Shown: piece by piece, positions 53,502-62,864 of the stretch
How positions within the stretch are numbered: the first letter of the stretch is position 1
How the letters are laid out: each line of letters starts with the position of its first letter
Source of the DNA: Acidovorax temperans
GTDB taxonomy: Bacteria > Pseudomonadota > Gammaproteobacteria > Burkholderiales > Burkholderiaceae_C
Length of the DNA: 64,000 nucleotides
NCBI RefSeq assembly: GCF_006716905.1
Contig: NZ_VFPV01000004.1
Coordinates: 186,001 to 250,000 of the forward strand
Direction of reading: 5' to 3'
Notes under the pieces: generated by a model
Databases searched by the model: none
Told to the model about the DNA's origin: nothing
What the model saw: the letters and a program-made list of their open reading frames with translations, nothing else
Program-made: the position numbers and the translations under genes

Positions 53502-54746
53502 ATGCCAAACCCCTCCCAGCCTCCGGCCGCACGCGCCCTGTCTGACCGCCCCTACGTGGTCGCCCTGGCGGGCATGGCCGCGTTGGCGGCGGCCATGGGC
53601 ATTGGCCGGTTTGCCTTCACGCCGCTGCTGCCCATGATGCTGAGCGATGGCGTGATCACCTTGGTGGACGGCAGCTGGCTGGCCACGGCCAACTATGTGG
53701 GCTACCTGTTGGGGGCGCTGGCCTGCATGGCGCTGCCCTGGGTAGCGCCCAAAGCACGCCAGCGCTGGCACCCGGCACGCCTGGCCCGCTGGGGGCTGGC
53801 AGCCACGGTGCTGCTCACGCTGGCCATGGCGTTGCCCTTGCCATGGGCCTGGGCGGCATTGCGGTTCGGTGCGGGGGTGGCCAGTGCGGTGGTGCTGCTC
53901 AATATTGCCGCCTGGTGCATGTTGCGCCTGGTGGCGCTGGGGCAGCCCGCGCTGGGTGGGCTGATTTTCAGCGGGCCGGGCCTGGGCATTGCGCTCACGG
54001 GCTTGTCGGCCAGCGCCATGGTGGCCTGGCATTGGCCTGCTGCGGCGGGCTGGGCGGTGTTTGGCCTGCTGTGTGTGGGGCTGTGTGCGCTGGTGTGGCC
54101 GGTGGTGCAGGGGTTGCCGCAGGCGGCTGCTGCAGCCAGCTCCGCACCCGTAGCCAACCCCCCCGGCCTGGGGCCCGCAGCGCGCGGCGTGCTCACGCTG
54201 GCCTATGGTTTGGCGGGGCTGGGCTACATCGTCACCGCCACGTTTTTGCCGGTGATTGCGCGTGCTGCCTTGCCTGCTGGCTCGGTGTGGCCCGACTTGT
54301 TCTGGCCTCTGTTTGGCATGGGCGTGGCCATGGGGGCCGCCCTGTCCACCCGCGCGCCGGTGGCGTGGGACCGGCGTTGGCTGCTGCTGGTGGCTTATCT
54401 GCTGCAGGCGGCTGCGATTGGCCTGAGCCTGGTGTGGCCCGGCGTGGCAGGGTTTGCGCTGGGCAGCTGGTTGCTGGGCCTGCCGTTCACCGCCATCACG
54501 TTCTTTGGCTTGCAAGAGGCGCGCCGGGTGTGGCCTTCGGCGGGGGATAGCTTCACCGGGCTGCTCACCGCCGCTTACGGTCTGGGCCAGATCATCGGCC
54601 CCCCCATGGTGGCCTGGACGCTGCACCGCGCCGCCACGCCCAGCCAGGGCTTCACCCAGGGGCTGGTGGCGGCTGCGGCGGCCCTGGTGCTGGGTGCCGT
54701 GTTGTACGCGGTGATGGTGTGGCGTTGGCCTTTGCGGCCCCGTTGA
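53502..54746 (+). CDS. YbfB/YjiJ-family MFS transporter
   Basis: A 414-residue inner-membrane protein with twelve TM helices. It begins PYVVALAGMAALAAAMGIGRFAFTPLLPMMLSDG, the YbfB/YjiJ signature, with ATANYVGYLLGALA. GGAG precedes the start. Divergent LysR regulator suggests substrate-induced expression; the substrate is unknown. Confidence 0.88.
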   Translation: MPNPSQPPAARALSDRPYVVALAGMAALAAAMGIGRFAFTPLLPMMLSDGVITLVDGSWLATANYVGYLLGALACMALPWVAPKARQRWHPARLARWGLAATVLLTLAMALPLPWAWAALRFGAGVASAVVLLNIAAWCMLRLVALGQPALGGLIFSGPGLGIALTGLSASAMVAWHWPAAAGWAVFGLLCVGLCALVWPVVQGLPQAAAAASSAPVANPPGLGPAARGVLTLAYGLAGLGYIVTATFLPVIARAALPAGSVWPDLFWPLFGMGVAMGAALSTRAPVAWDRRWLLLVAYLLQAAAIGLSLVWPGVAGFALGSWLLGLPFTAITFFGLQEARRVWPSAGDSFTGLLTAAYGLGQIIGPPMVAWTLHRAATPSQGFTQGLVAAAAALVLGAVLYAVMVWRWPLRPR

Positions 54747-54762
54747 GTTCGCGCGGCGGGCT

Positions 54763-56049
54763 TTATTTCGTGAGCGCCAGCGGCAGGCGCAGCACAAAGC
54801 AGGCACCGCCACCGGCGTGGTCCTCGCAATGCACGCTGCCGTTGTGCCGCCCGGCGATGGACCGCACCAGCGCCAGCCCCAGGCCCACGCCGCCCGAGCG
54901 TTCGCTGGCGCCGGGCAGGCGGTAGAAGGGCTCGAAGATGCGTTCGCGCTGGTCCAGCGGCACGCCTGGGCCCCGGTCGCACACACGCACTTCGGCCAAG
55001 GTGCCGCTGCGCAGCACCTGCACGGTGATTTCGCCCGTGCTGTAGCGGCGCGCGTTTTCCAGCAGGTTGCGAATGGCGCGGCGCAGCAGTTTGGAGATGC
55101 CGCGCACTTCCAGCCCTTCGGGCACGGCGCTCACGTCCAGGTCCGCGTCCACGCGGGCGCATTCTTCGGCGGCCAGGCCGATCAGGTCCACGTCTTCCAC
55201 GGTGCCCACATCGGCCTCGCGGGCGTCCAGGCGGCTGGCCAGCAGAATTTCATCCACCAGCTGGTCCAGCTCGGCGATGTTGCGCAGGATTTCAGCACGG
55301 AAGGTGGGCGAGGGCGTCTGCCCCCCCATCAGCTCCAGCCCCATGCGGATGCGGGTGAGCGGCGAGCGCAGTTCGTGCGAGGCATTGGCCAGCAGGGACT
55401 TGTGTGACTTCACCAGCGTTTCGATCCGCTCGGCCGACGCGTTGAACTGCCGGGCCAGGTCGGCCACTTCGTCCTGCCCGGTGTCGGGCACGCGCACCGA
55501 CAGGTCGCCGTCTCCAAACTTCTTCACGCTGCGCTGCAGCGCTTCCAGCCGTAGCGTCAGCCGCCGGATGACCGGGTACACGCCCAGGGCGACCGTCACG
55601 CCCATGATGCCCAGCATCCACACAAAGCCAAAGGGCGGGCGCAGCCAGAAGGCCACCGTGCGGTCGGGCCCGCCACCGGGAGGGCCTCCGGGCGGTTGCA
55701 TGCCGTGGGCCCGGCGTTCGCCACGGCGCTCTTCGCGACGGTCTTCGCGCGGGGGCTTGGGCCCCAGCTCCATGGTGTACTTTTCGCCCGTGTCGGTCTG
55801 GATGCGAAAGTTGATGCCTTCGCCCGGCGGCCCCGGCTCGCGCAGTGCATAGCCGCGCACCACGGTTTGGCCGTCGGGGCCGCGCAGCACCATTTCGCGC
55901 CCGGGCGCGGTGGGCTGGTTCAGGCTGTTTTCCTCCACCGCCACGCGCCACGCCCAGCCCACGGCCAGGGTCAGCACCGCCATGCCGACCACCACGGTCA
56001 GCCAGATGCGCAGGGACAGGCGCCGGGCGAAGGGGTTGGAGAGTTTCAC
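54763..56049 (-). CDS. Two-component sensor histidine kinase
   Basis: A 428-residue membrane kinase. TM1 is about residues 13-35. A short periplasmic domain is rich in charged and Pro/Gly residues (PPREDRREERRGERRAHG), with TM2 about 138-160, then HAMP. The H-box phospho-histidine is H225 in SHELRSPLTR. N-box (NLLENARRY), G1 (DRGPGV) and G2 (GVGLGLALV) follow. It is 3 bases after its response regulator. The C-terminus meets the convergent MFS gene. Confidence 0.94.
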   Translation of the reverse strand: MKLSNPFARRLSLRIWLTVVVGMAVLTLAVGWAWRVAVEENSLNQPTAPGREMVLRGPDGQTVVRGYALREPGPPGEGINFRIQTDTGEKYTMELGPKPPREDRREERRGERRAHGMQPPGGPPGGGPDRTVAFWLRPPFGFVWMLGIMGVTVALGVYPVIRRLTLRLEALQRSVKKFGDGDLSVRVPDTGQDEVADLARQFNASAERIETLVKSHKSLLANASHELRSPLTRIRMGLELMGGQTPSPTFRAEILRNIAELDQLVDEILLASRLDAREADVGTVEDVDLIGLAAEECARVDADLDVSAVPEGLEVRGISKLLRRAIRNLLENARRYSTGEITVQVLRSGTLAEVRVCDRGPGVPLDQRERIFEPFYRLPGASERSGGVGLGLALVRSIAGRHNGSVHCEDHAGGGACFVLRLPLALTK

Positions 56050-56052
56050 GGC

Positions 56053-56772
56053 TCAGTCTTGCTGCTTGGCAAACACATAGCCCACACCGCGCACGGTGAG
56101 GATGCGGCGCGGGTTCTTGGCATCTGCCTCGATGGCGGCGCGAATGCGGCCCATGTGCACGTCGATGGAGCGGTCAAACGCATCCAGCTCGCGGCCGCGC
56201 ACCGCCTCCATGATCTGGTCGCGCGTCAGCACGCGGCCCGCGCGCTCGGCCAGCGTGACCAGCAGGTCGAATTGGTACGAGGTGAGGTCGGCCACCTGCC
56301 CGCCTACGGTGACGGTGCGGGCGTCGCGGTCGATCTCCAGCGAGCCAAAGCGCAGCGCGGGTGTGGCGGCGGGGGTGCCGCCATCGGTGCGCCGGCGCAG
56401 GATGGCGCGGATGCGCGCCAGCAGCTCGCGCGGTTCAAACGGCTTGGGCAGGTAGTCGTCAGCGCCCAGCTCCAGGCCGATGATGCGGTCCATGGGGTCG
56501 CCTTTGGCGGTGAGCATCAGCACCGGCACCTGGGCGGCGGGGCCTTGCAGCGAGCGGATGCGGCGGCACACCTCCAGGCCGTCCATGTCGGGCAGCATCA
56601 GGTCCAGGATGACCAGGTCGGGCAGGGGGCCAGCCTCGGGGCCCTGCAATTGGGCCAGGCCGCTTTTGCCGTCGGCCCGATGGGTCACGTGCAGGCCCGA
56701 CTGGCCCAGGTATTCACCCACCATCTCTGCGAGGCGGGTGTCGTCTTCGATCATCAGCAGTTGCGAGCTCAT
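56053..56772 (-). CDS. OmpR-family response regulator
   Basis: A 239-residue regulator with receiver (E9-D10-D11, phospho-acceptor D57, K110) and winged-helix DNA-binding domain (LRFGSLEIDRDARTVTVGGQ, LTSYQFDLLVTLAERAGRVLTRDQIMEAV, VRGVGYVFA). RstA/CpxR-like by similarity. It forms a two-component system with the kinase immediately downstream on the same strand. Stimulus unknown; a dispersed repeat lies about 120 bp upstream. Confidence 0.94.
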   Translation of the reverse strand: MSSQLLMIEDDTRLAEMVGEYLGQSGLHVTHRADGKSGLAQLQGPEAGPLPDLVILDLMLPDMDGLEVCRRIRSLQGPAAQVPVLMLTAKGDPMDRIIGLELGADDYLPKPFEPRELLARIRAILRRRTDGGTPAATPALRFGSLEIDRDARTVTVGGQVADLTSYQFDLLVTLAERAGRVLTRDQIMEAVRGRELDAFDRSIDVHMGRIRAAIEADAKNPRRILTVRGVGYVFAKQQD

Positions 56773-56892
56773 GGTGTGGTGTCTAGTGGGTGCCGTGGGG
56801 TGCAGTTCGCCCGATCGTGCCCTGGGGGCGTGCAGTGCGCTTGTCGCTTGTGTAAAGCTGCCGTAAAAGCCGGGCTCTGTTGTTGCAGTAAT

Positions 56893-56948
56893 TGCTATAC
56901 AAAATATAGCTGTTTGCGCTTGTGTATCAAGCGCTAGAGGCTGTTTTG
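56893..56948 (+). repeat. Dispersed two-hairpin repeat, copy 10 (overlaps ampG stop)
   Basis: A forward copy: TGCTATACAAAATATAGCTG, GCGCTTGTGTATCAAGCGCT, AGAGGCTGTTTTG. The ampG stop codon and last five codons lie in it. Confidence 0.8.
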
Positions 56949-58300
56949 ACCTTGGATGCCAGCCACACCAGCAGCAGCACCGGCACGCCCAGCAAGGCGG
57001 TGGAGGTAAAGAACTGCGCGTAGCCAAAGGCATTCACGTAGTCGCCCGAAAAACCGGCCACAAACTTGGGCAGCAGCAGCATCATGGAGCTGAACAGCGC
57101 GTACTGCGTGGCCGAATAGCTCACGTTTGTCAGGCTGGAGAGGTAGGCAATGAACGCGGCCGACGCCACGCCCCCGGCCAGGTTGTCGGCCGACACCACG
57201 GCAATCAGCGCCGTCACGTCGTGCCCGTGCCCGGCCAGCCAGGCAAACAGCAGGTTGCTGCCCGCGCTCAGCAGCGCGCCCAGCATCAGGATGCGCATCA
57301 CGCCAAAGCGCATCGACAGCACCCCGCCCACAAACGCGCCCAGCAGCGTCATTACCACGCCGTAGATCTTGGTGACGGTGGCGACCTCGGCCTTGGTGTA
57401 GCCCATGTCCACATAAAACGGGTTGGCCATGATGCCCATCACCACATCGCTGATGCGGTAGACGGCAATCAGCGCCAGGATGAGCGCGGCGTGCCAGCCG
57501 TAGCGGCGCAGAAAGTCGGCAAACGGCTCCACCACCGCACCTTTCAGCCACACGGCCAGGTTCTTGGCCGGGGGCAGTTGCAACTGGGCGGGCTCGTTCG
57601 AGAACAGCACCGTCACCATGCCCACCACCATCGAAACCGCCATCACCAGGTAGGCCATCATCCAGGCCGTATTCTGGTAGCTGGCGGCCTGGCCCAGCGC
57701 GGGCAGCACTTCCGAGCGGTCGGCAATCCATAGCACCCCGGCACCCGCCCAGATCATGGCCAGCCGGTAACCCGTCTGGTACGACGCGGCCAGCGCTGCC
57801 TGGTGATTCGCGTCGGCTGATTCGATGCGAAACGCATCGAGCGCAATGTCTTGCGTGGCCGAGCCAAAGGCCACCGCCAGCGCGCACCACACGATGGGGC
57901 CCAGCGCGTCGCGCGGGTCACTCACGGCCATGCCCACCAGCCCGGCCACCACCAGGCACTGCGACAGCAGCAGCCAGCTGCGCCGCCGCCCCAGCCAGCG
58001 CGTGAGCAGCGGAATCGGCAGCCGGTCTACCAGCGGGGCCCACACCCACTTGAAGCCATAGGCCAGGCCCACCCAGCTCAGGTAGCCAATGGTGCTGCGG
58101 TCGATGCCCGCCTCGCGCAGGCGAAAGCTCAGCGTGCCCAGCACCAGCAGCAGCGGCAGCCCGGCCGAGAACCCCAGCGCCAGCATGCGCAGGCTGGCAG
58201 GCTCCAGGTACACGCGCAGGGTTTGCAGCCAGCTGGGGCGGGGGGTGACAGGAGGCGGGGTGGAGGCCGAAGGGGAGGCTGGGTGGGACGCGTCTGACAT
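56927..58300 (-). CDS. ampG: AmpG-like muropeptide permease
   Basis: A 457-residue MFS protein that imports GlcNAc-anhydro-muropeptides for cell-wall recycling. AmpG features include FSAGLPLLLVLGTLSFRLREAGIDRSTIGYLS, KWVWAPLVDRLPIPLLTRWLGRRRSWLL and ATQDIALDAFRIE. It starts at 58300 (MSDASHPASPSAST). The last residues (TASSA) and the stop are supplied by a dispersed repeat. The M48 peptidase gene diverges only 5 to 32 bases away. Confidence 0.93.
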   Translation of the reverse strand: MSDASHPASPSASTPPPVTPRPSWLQTLRVYLEPASLRMLALGFSAGLPLLLVLGTLSFRLREAGIDRSTIGYLSWVGLAYGFKWVWAPLVDRLPIPLLTRWLGRRRSWLLLSQCLVVAGLVGMAVSDPRDALGPIVWCALAVAFGSATQDIALDAFRIESADANHQAALAASYQTGYRLAMIWAGAGVLWIADRSEVLPALGQAASYQNTAWMMAYLVMAVSMVVGMVTVLFSNEPAQLQLPPAKNLAVWLKGAVVEPFADFLRRYGWHAALILALIAVYRISDVVMGIMANPFYVDMGYTKAEVATVTKIYGVVMTLLGAFVGGVLSMRFGVMRILMLGALLSAGSNLLFAWLAGHGHDVTALIAVVSADNLAGGVASAAFIAYLSSLTNVSYSATQYALFSSMMLLLPKFVAGFSGDYVNAFGYAQFFTSTALLGVPVLLLVWLASKVKTASSA

Positions 58301-58332
58301 GGTGAATGCGGGTTTTTGTCTATTATTCCTGC

Positions 58333-59184
58333 ATGTGCTTTTTGTGCCCCCCTCCTTCTGTTGCGCCTTCATCGCCATGGTCCGCGCGCCGTGGCTTTTT
58401 GCTGGCGGCTGGCAGCGCCGCTGTAGCGCCCGCGCTGGCCCAGGTGGAGGTGGGTTCGGCCTCGCCCCTGCGCAAGCTGGTGCCTGCCGAGACACTGGAG
58501 CGCTCGGCCGCTCAGCAATACCAGCAGATGCTGGAGCAAGCCCGCGCCAAGCGCGCCCTGGCGCCGCCCGAACACCCCCAGCTGCAGCGGCTGCACGCCA
58601 TTGCCAAGCGCCTCATCCCGTTTGCCATGCCCTGGAACGACCGCTCGCGCCAGTGGCGCTGGGAGGTCAACCTGATCGGCAGCCAGCAGATCAACGCCTT
58701 TTGCATGCCCGGCGGCAAGATCGCCTTCTACACCGGCATCCTCGACAAACTGAAGCTCACCGACGACGAAGCCGCCATGATCATGGGCCACGAAATGGCC
58801 CACGCCCTGCGCGAGCATGCCCGCGAACGGCTGGCCAAAACGCAGGCCACCAACCTGGGCGTGCGCTTGGGCGCACAGCTGCTGGGTTTGGGCGACCTGG
58901 GCAACGCGGCGGCCAGCCTGGGCGCGCAGCTGCTCACGCTCAAGTTCAGCCGATCCGATGAAACCGATGCCGACCTGGTGGGGCTGGAACTGGCTGCACG
59001 TGCAGGCTACCTGCCCGATGCTTCGGTGAGCCTGTGGCAGAAGATGGGCAAGGCCTCGGGCAGCCAGCAGGCGGGGCTCGCGTTTTTGTCCACCCACCCC
59101 TCGGGGCCCGACCGCATCCGCGAGTTGCAGCAAAACGTGCCCAAGGTGCAGGGCCTGTACCAGGCTGCGCGCAAGGCGGGCTGA
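58333..59184 (+). CDS. M48-family zinc metalloprotease, exported
   Basis: A 283-residue peptidase. The signal segment includes SARRGFLLAAGSAAVAPALA, a possible Tat twin-arginine motif. Zinc motif HExxH is H153-E-M-A-H157 in MGHEMAHALREHARE, third ligand in DETDADLVGLELAARAGY. It resembles LoiP/YcaL-type periplasmic proteases that cleave envelope proteins. Start uncertain: ATG 58306 is also in frame, but both leave almost no room for a promoter outside ampG. Confidence 0.9.
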   Translation: MCFLCPPPSVAPSSPWSARRGFLLAAGSAAVAPALAQVEVGSASPLRKLVPAETLERSAAQQYQQMLEQARAKRALAPPEHPQLQRLHAIAKRLIPFAMPWNDRSRQWRWEVNLIGSQQINAFCMPGGKIAFYTGILDKLKLTDDEAAMIMGHEMAHALREHARERLAKTQATNLGVRLGAQLLGLGDLGNAAASLGAQLLTLKFSRSDETDADLVGLELAARAGYLPDASVSLWQKMGKASGSQQAGLAFLSTHPSGPDRIRELQQNVPKVQGLYQAARKAG

Positions 59185-59203
59185 GGCGGTTTAGAACAGG
59201 TTC

Positions 59204-60298
59204 TTACTGGTCTTCTGCCAGCGTGACGCGGTTGCGCCCGTTGTCTTTGCTGGCGTACAGCGCCTGATCGGCGCGGGCGGTGGCGGCTTGCAGGTCGTCC
59301 AGGCACCGCACGCTGCTCACCCCGAACGAAATGGTCACGCGCACCTGGGTGTTGGTGTCACTCACCCTCAGTGTGAACGCTTCTACGGCCTCGCGGATGC
59401 GCTCGGCCGCTTCCAGCGCGGCGGTGGGCGAGGTGCGCGGCAGCAGTGCCAGAAACTCCTCCCCACCCCAGCGCGCCAGCAGGTCGCCTGCGCGCATGTT
59501 CTGGGTCATGATCTTCGCCGTGGCCTGCAGCACCTGGTCGCCCACGGCGTGCCCGTGCGTGTCGTTCACCTGTTTGAAGTGGTCGATATCGCACAGCAGC
59601 AGGGCCACGGGCTCCTGGGTACGCTCGCACACTGCCAGCGCGTGCCGGGCCTGGCTCTGAAAATGGCTGCGGTTGTACAGGCCGGTCAGGCCGTCCAGCG
59701 TCGCCATCTTGAGTAGCTTGCGTTCGGCAATCACGACGGTGCGCCGGTAGTGGCCCGCCAGCGCTGCCGACAACGCAAACGCAATGCAGATGTGGATCCA
59801 GTTGACGATCTGCTGCCCCTTGCCGGCCAAGGGTTCCAGCGGGCCCAGGTGATTGCACAGCGCCCACAGCCCCAGGTAGTAGGCCAGCAGCGCCACCACA
59901 AACGGCACCGCGTAGCGGCCCGCATTGGCGACCACGATGGCGGGCACAAACAGCAACAGGTAGTAGTGAAAGCCGCTTTCCCAGCCAATCAACAGCGAAC
60001 CCAAGGCCGTGTGCGCAGCCACTTCCAACCAGATCAGCGCCAGGCCCCAGGCATTTTTGCGGTGCCGGATGAGCGCGTAGGCTGCCAGATACAGCGCAAT
60101 GCTGCCCACGTTGACCAGCGTGAGCGGCCACGACCCCAGCCACATAAACAGCGCGATGTAGCCCACATCAATGCACGCTGCGGTGAGCACCAGCCGCCGC
60201 ACCATGGCCCAGTAGGCTTTACCCGCCAGGCTGGAGCCGCGCGGCTTGGCGGGGCTGGACCATGCCAGATCGACAGACGGCTGTGCAGCAGAGTTCAT
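59204..60298 (-). CDS. Membrane diguanylate cyclase
   Basis: A 364-residue protein with about six N-terminal TM helices (AMVRRLVLTAACIDVGYIALFMWLG ... IHICIAFALSAALAG), then a GGDEF domain. The active-site motif is GGEEF in ARWGGEEFLALL. The allosteric I-site RxxD (RAGD) is five residues upstream, so product feedback should occur. DGLTGLYNR is the domain start. Start 60298 has AGG upstream. No EAL domain, so it makes c-di-GMP. Confidence 0.94.
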   Translation of the reverse strand: MNSAAQPSVDLAWSSPAKPRGSSLAGKAYWAMVRRLVLTAACIDVGYIALFMWLGSWPLTLVNVGSIALYLAAYALIRHRKNAWGLALIWLEVAAHTALGSLLIGWESGFHYYLLLFVPAIVVANAGRYAVPFVVALLAYYLGLWALCNHLGPLEPLAGKGQQIVNWIHICIAFALSAALAGHYRRTVVIAERKLLKMATLDGLTGLYNRSHFQSQARHALAVCERTQEPVALLLCDIDHFKQVNDTHGHAVGDQVLQATAKIMTQNMRAGDLLARWGGEEFLALLPRTSPTAALEAAERIREAVEAFTLRVSDTNTQVRVTISFGVSSVRCLDDLQAATARADQALYASKDNGRNRVTLAEDQ

Positions 60299-60455
60299 GG
60301 GATCAGACCTGTTAGCCCGGCGGGCGTCGGAAATCGTAATTATGCTTACAAATTGATACTTGGGGGTGCTATGCGCTCCAAAGAGTCCTGCGCGCGTTCG
60401 GTGCACATGCGGGCAACCCGCCAGGGGCTTGAGTGAACGGCGCAGGTTATTGGAG

Positions 60456-60520
60456 TTTTGCTATTAAATTAATAGCTGTTGGCGCTTTTATATCAAGCGC
60501 TGGAGGCCATTCTCATTAAA
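60456..60520 (+). repeat. Dispersed two-hairpin repeat, copy 11
   Basis: A forward copy close to the consensus: TTGCTATTAAATTAATAGCTG, GCGCTTTTATATCAAGCGCT, GGAGGCCATTCT, between the cyclase and MBL genes. Confidence 0.8.
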
Positions 60521-60574
60521 ACACCCCAGCCGCTGGCGCAACGCGGGGTTGCCCTTGAAGTGCGTCGCTACGAA

Positions 60575-61213
60575 TCAGGTGTTGCCCACGTAGGGGTTGC
60601 TGCGGCGCTCGCGTCCGAAGGTGCTTTCGGGGCCATGGCCCGGAATGAACACGGTCTGGTCGCCCATGGGCCACAGGCGCTGAGTGATGCTGTCGATGAG
60701 CTGCTCATGGTTGCCCTGCGGAAAGTCGGTGCGCCCAATGCTGCCGGCAAACAGCACATCGCCCACAAAGGCGCGGTCGATCTGCGGCGCATGGAACACC
60801 ACATGCCCCGGCGTGTGGCCGGGGCAGTGGCGCACATTCAGCGTCTCATTGCCCACTTGCACCGTGTCGCCGTCGTGCAGCCAGCGTGTGGGCGTGAAGT
60901 GCTGCGCGGGCGGAAAGCCGAACATCGCGCTTTGCTGCGGCAGCCCGTCAATCCAGAACTGATCGCCCGGGTGCGGCCCCACGATGGGCAACTGCAAGCG
61001 CTGGGCCAACTCGCCCGTGCCGCCCGCATGGTCGATATGGGCGTGCGTGAGCCAGATCTGTCCCAGCGTGAGCCCCAGGCGATCCACCTCGCCCAGCAGC
61101 ACATCGAGGTCGCCCCCCGGGTCAATCACGGCGGCCTGGCGCGTGGCATCGCACCACACGATGGAGGCGTTTTGCTGGAAGGGGGTAACGGGAACGGTGA
61201 GGTAGTGCAGCAT
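60575..61213 (-). CDS. MBL-fold metallohydrolase (GloB-like)
   Basis: A 212-residue metallo-beta-lactamase-fold hydrolase of the YcbL/GloB-like class. The metal motif is THAHIDHAGG; other ligands are in HCPGHTPGHVVFH, VGDVLFAGSIGRTDFP and IPGHGPESTFGRE. Likely a glyoxalase II-type or persulfide-dioxygenase-related thioester hydrolase; substrate not certain. Confidence 0.9.
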   Translation of the reverse strand: MLHYLTVPVTPFQQNASIVWCDATRQAAVIDPGGDLDVLLGEVDRLGLTLGQIWLTHAHIDHAGGTGELAQRLQLPIVGPHPGDQFWIDGLPQQSAMFGFPPAQHFTPTRWLHDGDTVQVGNETLNVRHCPGHTPGHVVFHAPQIDRAFVGDVLFAGSIGRTDFPQGNHEQLIDSITQRLWPMGDQTVFIPGHGPESTFGRERRSNPYVGNT

Positions 61214-61326
61214 GGTGGTGATTATTGGTGGTTGCCAAGCCTGTGTGTCTCGTTGCCTGAAAACGAGTGCGGGCCCAAAGCCCCTATTTTTAAGCGGGAG
61301 TGGGCAGTGCTCTGGAGAATCCGACC

Positions 61327-61662
61327 ATGTCTAAACCTTACCTTTTCCTGGCCGTGGCCATCCTCTGCGAGGTCATCGCCACCAGCGCCATGAAGTCGTC
61401 ACACGGCTTTACCAGGCTGGTGCCCAGCATCTTCACCGTGCTCATGTATTGCGTGTCTTTCTATGCGCTGTCCCAAACGTTGGCTGTCATCCCCACCGGC
61501 ATCGCCTACGCGATCTGGTCAGGGGTGGGCATTGTCCTGATCTCACTGGTTGGCTGGATCGTTTTTCAACAAACGCTGGATGCCCCGGCGCTGATCGGCA
61601 TGGGCTTGATAGGCGCAGGTGTCGTGGTCATCAATGTCTTTTCCAAGGCCACTGCGCACTGA
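61327..61662 (+). CDS. Small multidrug resistance (SMR) efflux pump
   Basis: A 111-residue four-helix SMR protein. The conserved glutamate is E15 in VAILCEVIATSAMKSS; YALSQTLAVIPTGIAYAIWSGVG is the family core. Works as a proton-coupled dimer exporting cationic compounds (EmrE/Qac type) rather than guanidinium, as no guanidine riboswitch was found upstream. The IS5 element begins 52 bases past its stop. Confidence 0.93.
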   Translation: MSKPYLFLAVAILCEVIATSAMKSSHGFTRLVPSIFTVLMYCVSFYALSQTLAVIPTGIAYAIWSGVGIVLISLVGWIVFQQTLDAPALIGMGLIGAGVVVINVFSKATAH

Positions 61663-61714
61663 GATTGAGGTGTGGGTTGTCGGCTTCAGGCTGATCTCCG
61701 ACACTCGAACCTAA

Positions 61715-61730
61715 GGCAACGCTGATTAAG
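61715..61730 (+). repeat. IS5 left terminal inverted repeat
   Basis: GGCAACGCTGATTAAG, pairing with 62849-62864 with three mismatches. Confidence 0.85.
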
Positions 61731-61765
61731 GTCCACCGTTGAGGGGGGTCAAACGTTATCCGCAG

Positions 61766-62740
61766 ATGAAGCAGCAGACCCTGGCAATGGCCGCAGATCA
61801 AGACAACGGATTCGAGCATTCGCGCAAACCCACCCGACGCGAAGAGTTCTTGCGGACCATGCAGACAATAGTGCCATGGGCCGCTCTGTGTCAGGTGATA
61901 GAGCCGCACTACCCCAAGGCCGGCAACGGCCGTCCGCCCATTGGCCTAGAGCGCATGCTGCGCATCCATTTTCTTCAGCACTGGTTCAACCTGGCCGATC
62001 TGGCGTGCGAGGAGGCTCTGTATGACAGTGCCAGTCTGCGCCGCTTTGTGGGGATTGACCTGGGTCGTGAACGCGTGCCCGATGCCACCACGCTGCTGAA
62101 GTTTCGCAAACTGCTCCATGAGCACAAACTGGGCGAAGCCCTGTTTGCCAAGGTAGGCCAGCAATTGCAGGAGCGCGGCTTGAAGGTCAATACCGGCACC
62201 ATCGTGGATGCCACCATCATCGCCGCGCCCAGTTCTACCAAGAACGCCGACAAGGCGCGCGACCCCGACATGCACCAGACCCGCAAAGGCCAGCAATGGT
62301 ATTTCGGCATGAAGCTGCACATTGGCGTGGACAGCCAAAGCGGGCTGGCGCACAGCGCCGTGGTGACGGCGGCCAACGTGCACGACAAACACCCACTGCC
62401 CGATCTGCTGCATGGCAATGAGCGACGCGTGTACGGCGACTCGGCCTATGCCAGCCAGAAAACACTGATAGCGAGCAAAGCCCCCAGGGCCAAGGACTTC
62501 ACCAACCAGCGCACCCGCCGTGCGGGCGAGGTGGACGAAGTTCAGCGGGCCAAGAACCGCAACAAGTCACGGGTGCGCGCTCGGGTCGAGCATGTCTTTG
62601 CGGTGGTAAAGCGCCTGTGGGGATTCACCAAGGTGCGCTATCGCGGGCTGCAAAAGAACGCCACGCGTGCGTTCACGGCCTTGGCGCTGGCCAACATCTA
62701 CCTTGCCCGAGGGCGCCTGCAGGGACAGGTGCGCCCGTAA
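61766..62740 (+). CDS. IS5-family transposase
   Basis: A 324-residue DDE transposase. The N-terminal domain has GRPPIGLERMLRIHFLQHWFNLADLACEEALYDSASLRRFVGI. Catalytic D in TGTIVDATIIAAPSSTKN, D in VYGDSAYAS, and E in RARVEHVFAVVKRLWGFTKVRYRG. The start at 61766 (MKQQTLAM) was chosen over ATG 61739, which lies in the same frame. Intact. Confidence 0.94.
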   Translation: MKQQTLAMAADQDNGFEHSRKPTRREEFLRTMQTIVPWAALCQVIEPHYPKAGNGRPPIGLERMLRIHFLQHWFNLADLACEEALYDSASLRRFVGIDLGRERVPDATTLLKFRKLLHEHKLGEALFAKVGQQLQERGLKVNTGTIVDATIIAAPSSTKNADKARDPDMHQTRKGQQWYFGMKLHIGVDSQSGLAHSAVVTAANVHDKHPLPDLLHGNERRVYGDSAYASQKTLIASKAPRAKDFTNQRTRRAGEVDEVQRAKNRNKSRVRARVEHVFAVVKRLWGFTKVRYRGLQKNATRAFTALALANIYLARGRLQGQVRP

Positions 62741-62848
62741 GGGTCCGAAAGGGGCTCAAAGGCTCCCGAAACAGGCCCTGTGGGGCAAAGCACAGTATCT
62801 TTGCGGGCCATTTGGCATTCAAATGGCTGTGCGATGGATATGACGTTA

Positions 62849-62864
62849 CTTGTTCAGCATTGCC
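62849..62864 (-). repeat. IS5 right terminal inverted repeat
   Basis: CTTGTTCAGCATTGCC, pairing with the left end. Confidence 0.85.

Larger units (their letters stand above)
61715..62864. mobile_element. IS5-family insertion sequence
   Basis: A 1,150-bp element with 16-bp terminal inverted repeats (GGCAACGCTGATTAAG at 61715-61730; complement of GGCAATGCTGAACAAG at 62849-62864; 13 of 16 match). It is flanked by CTAA duplications (61711-61714 and 62865-62868), the YTAR target expected for IS5. Intact transposase inside. Confidence 0.92.

Noticed and set aside
61214..61326. Possible guanidine riboswitch before the SMR pump
   Set aside because: SMR genes are often preceded by guanidine riboswitches, but I see no conserved ykkC core or paired ACGR mini-ykkC hairpins here.
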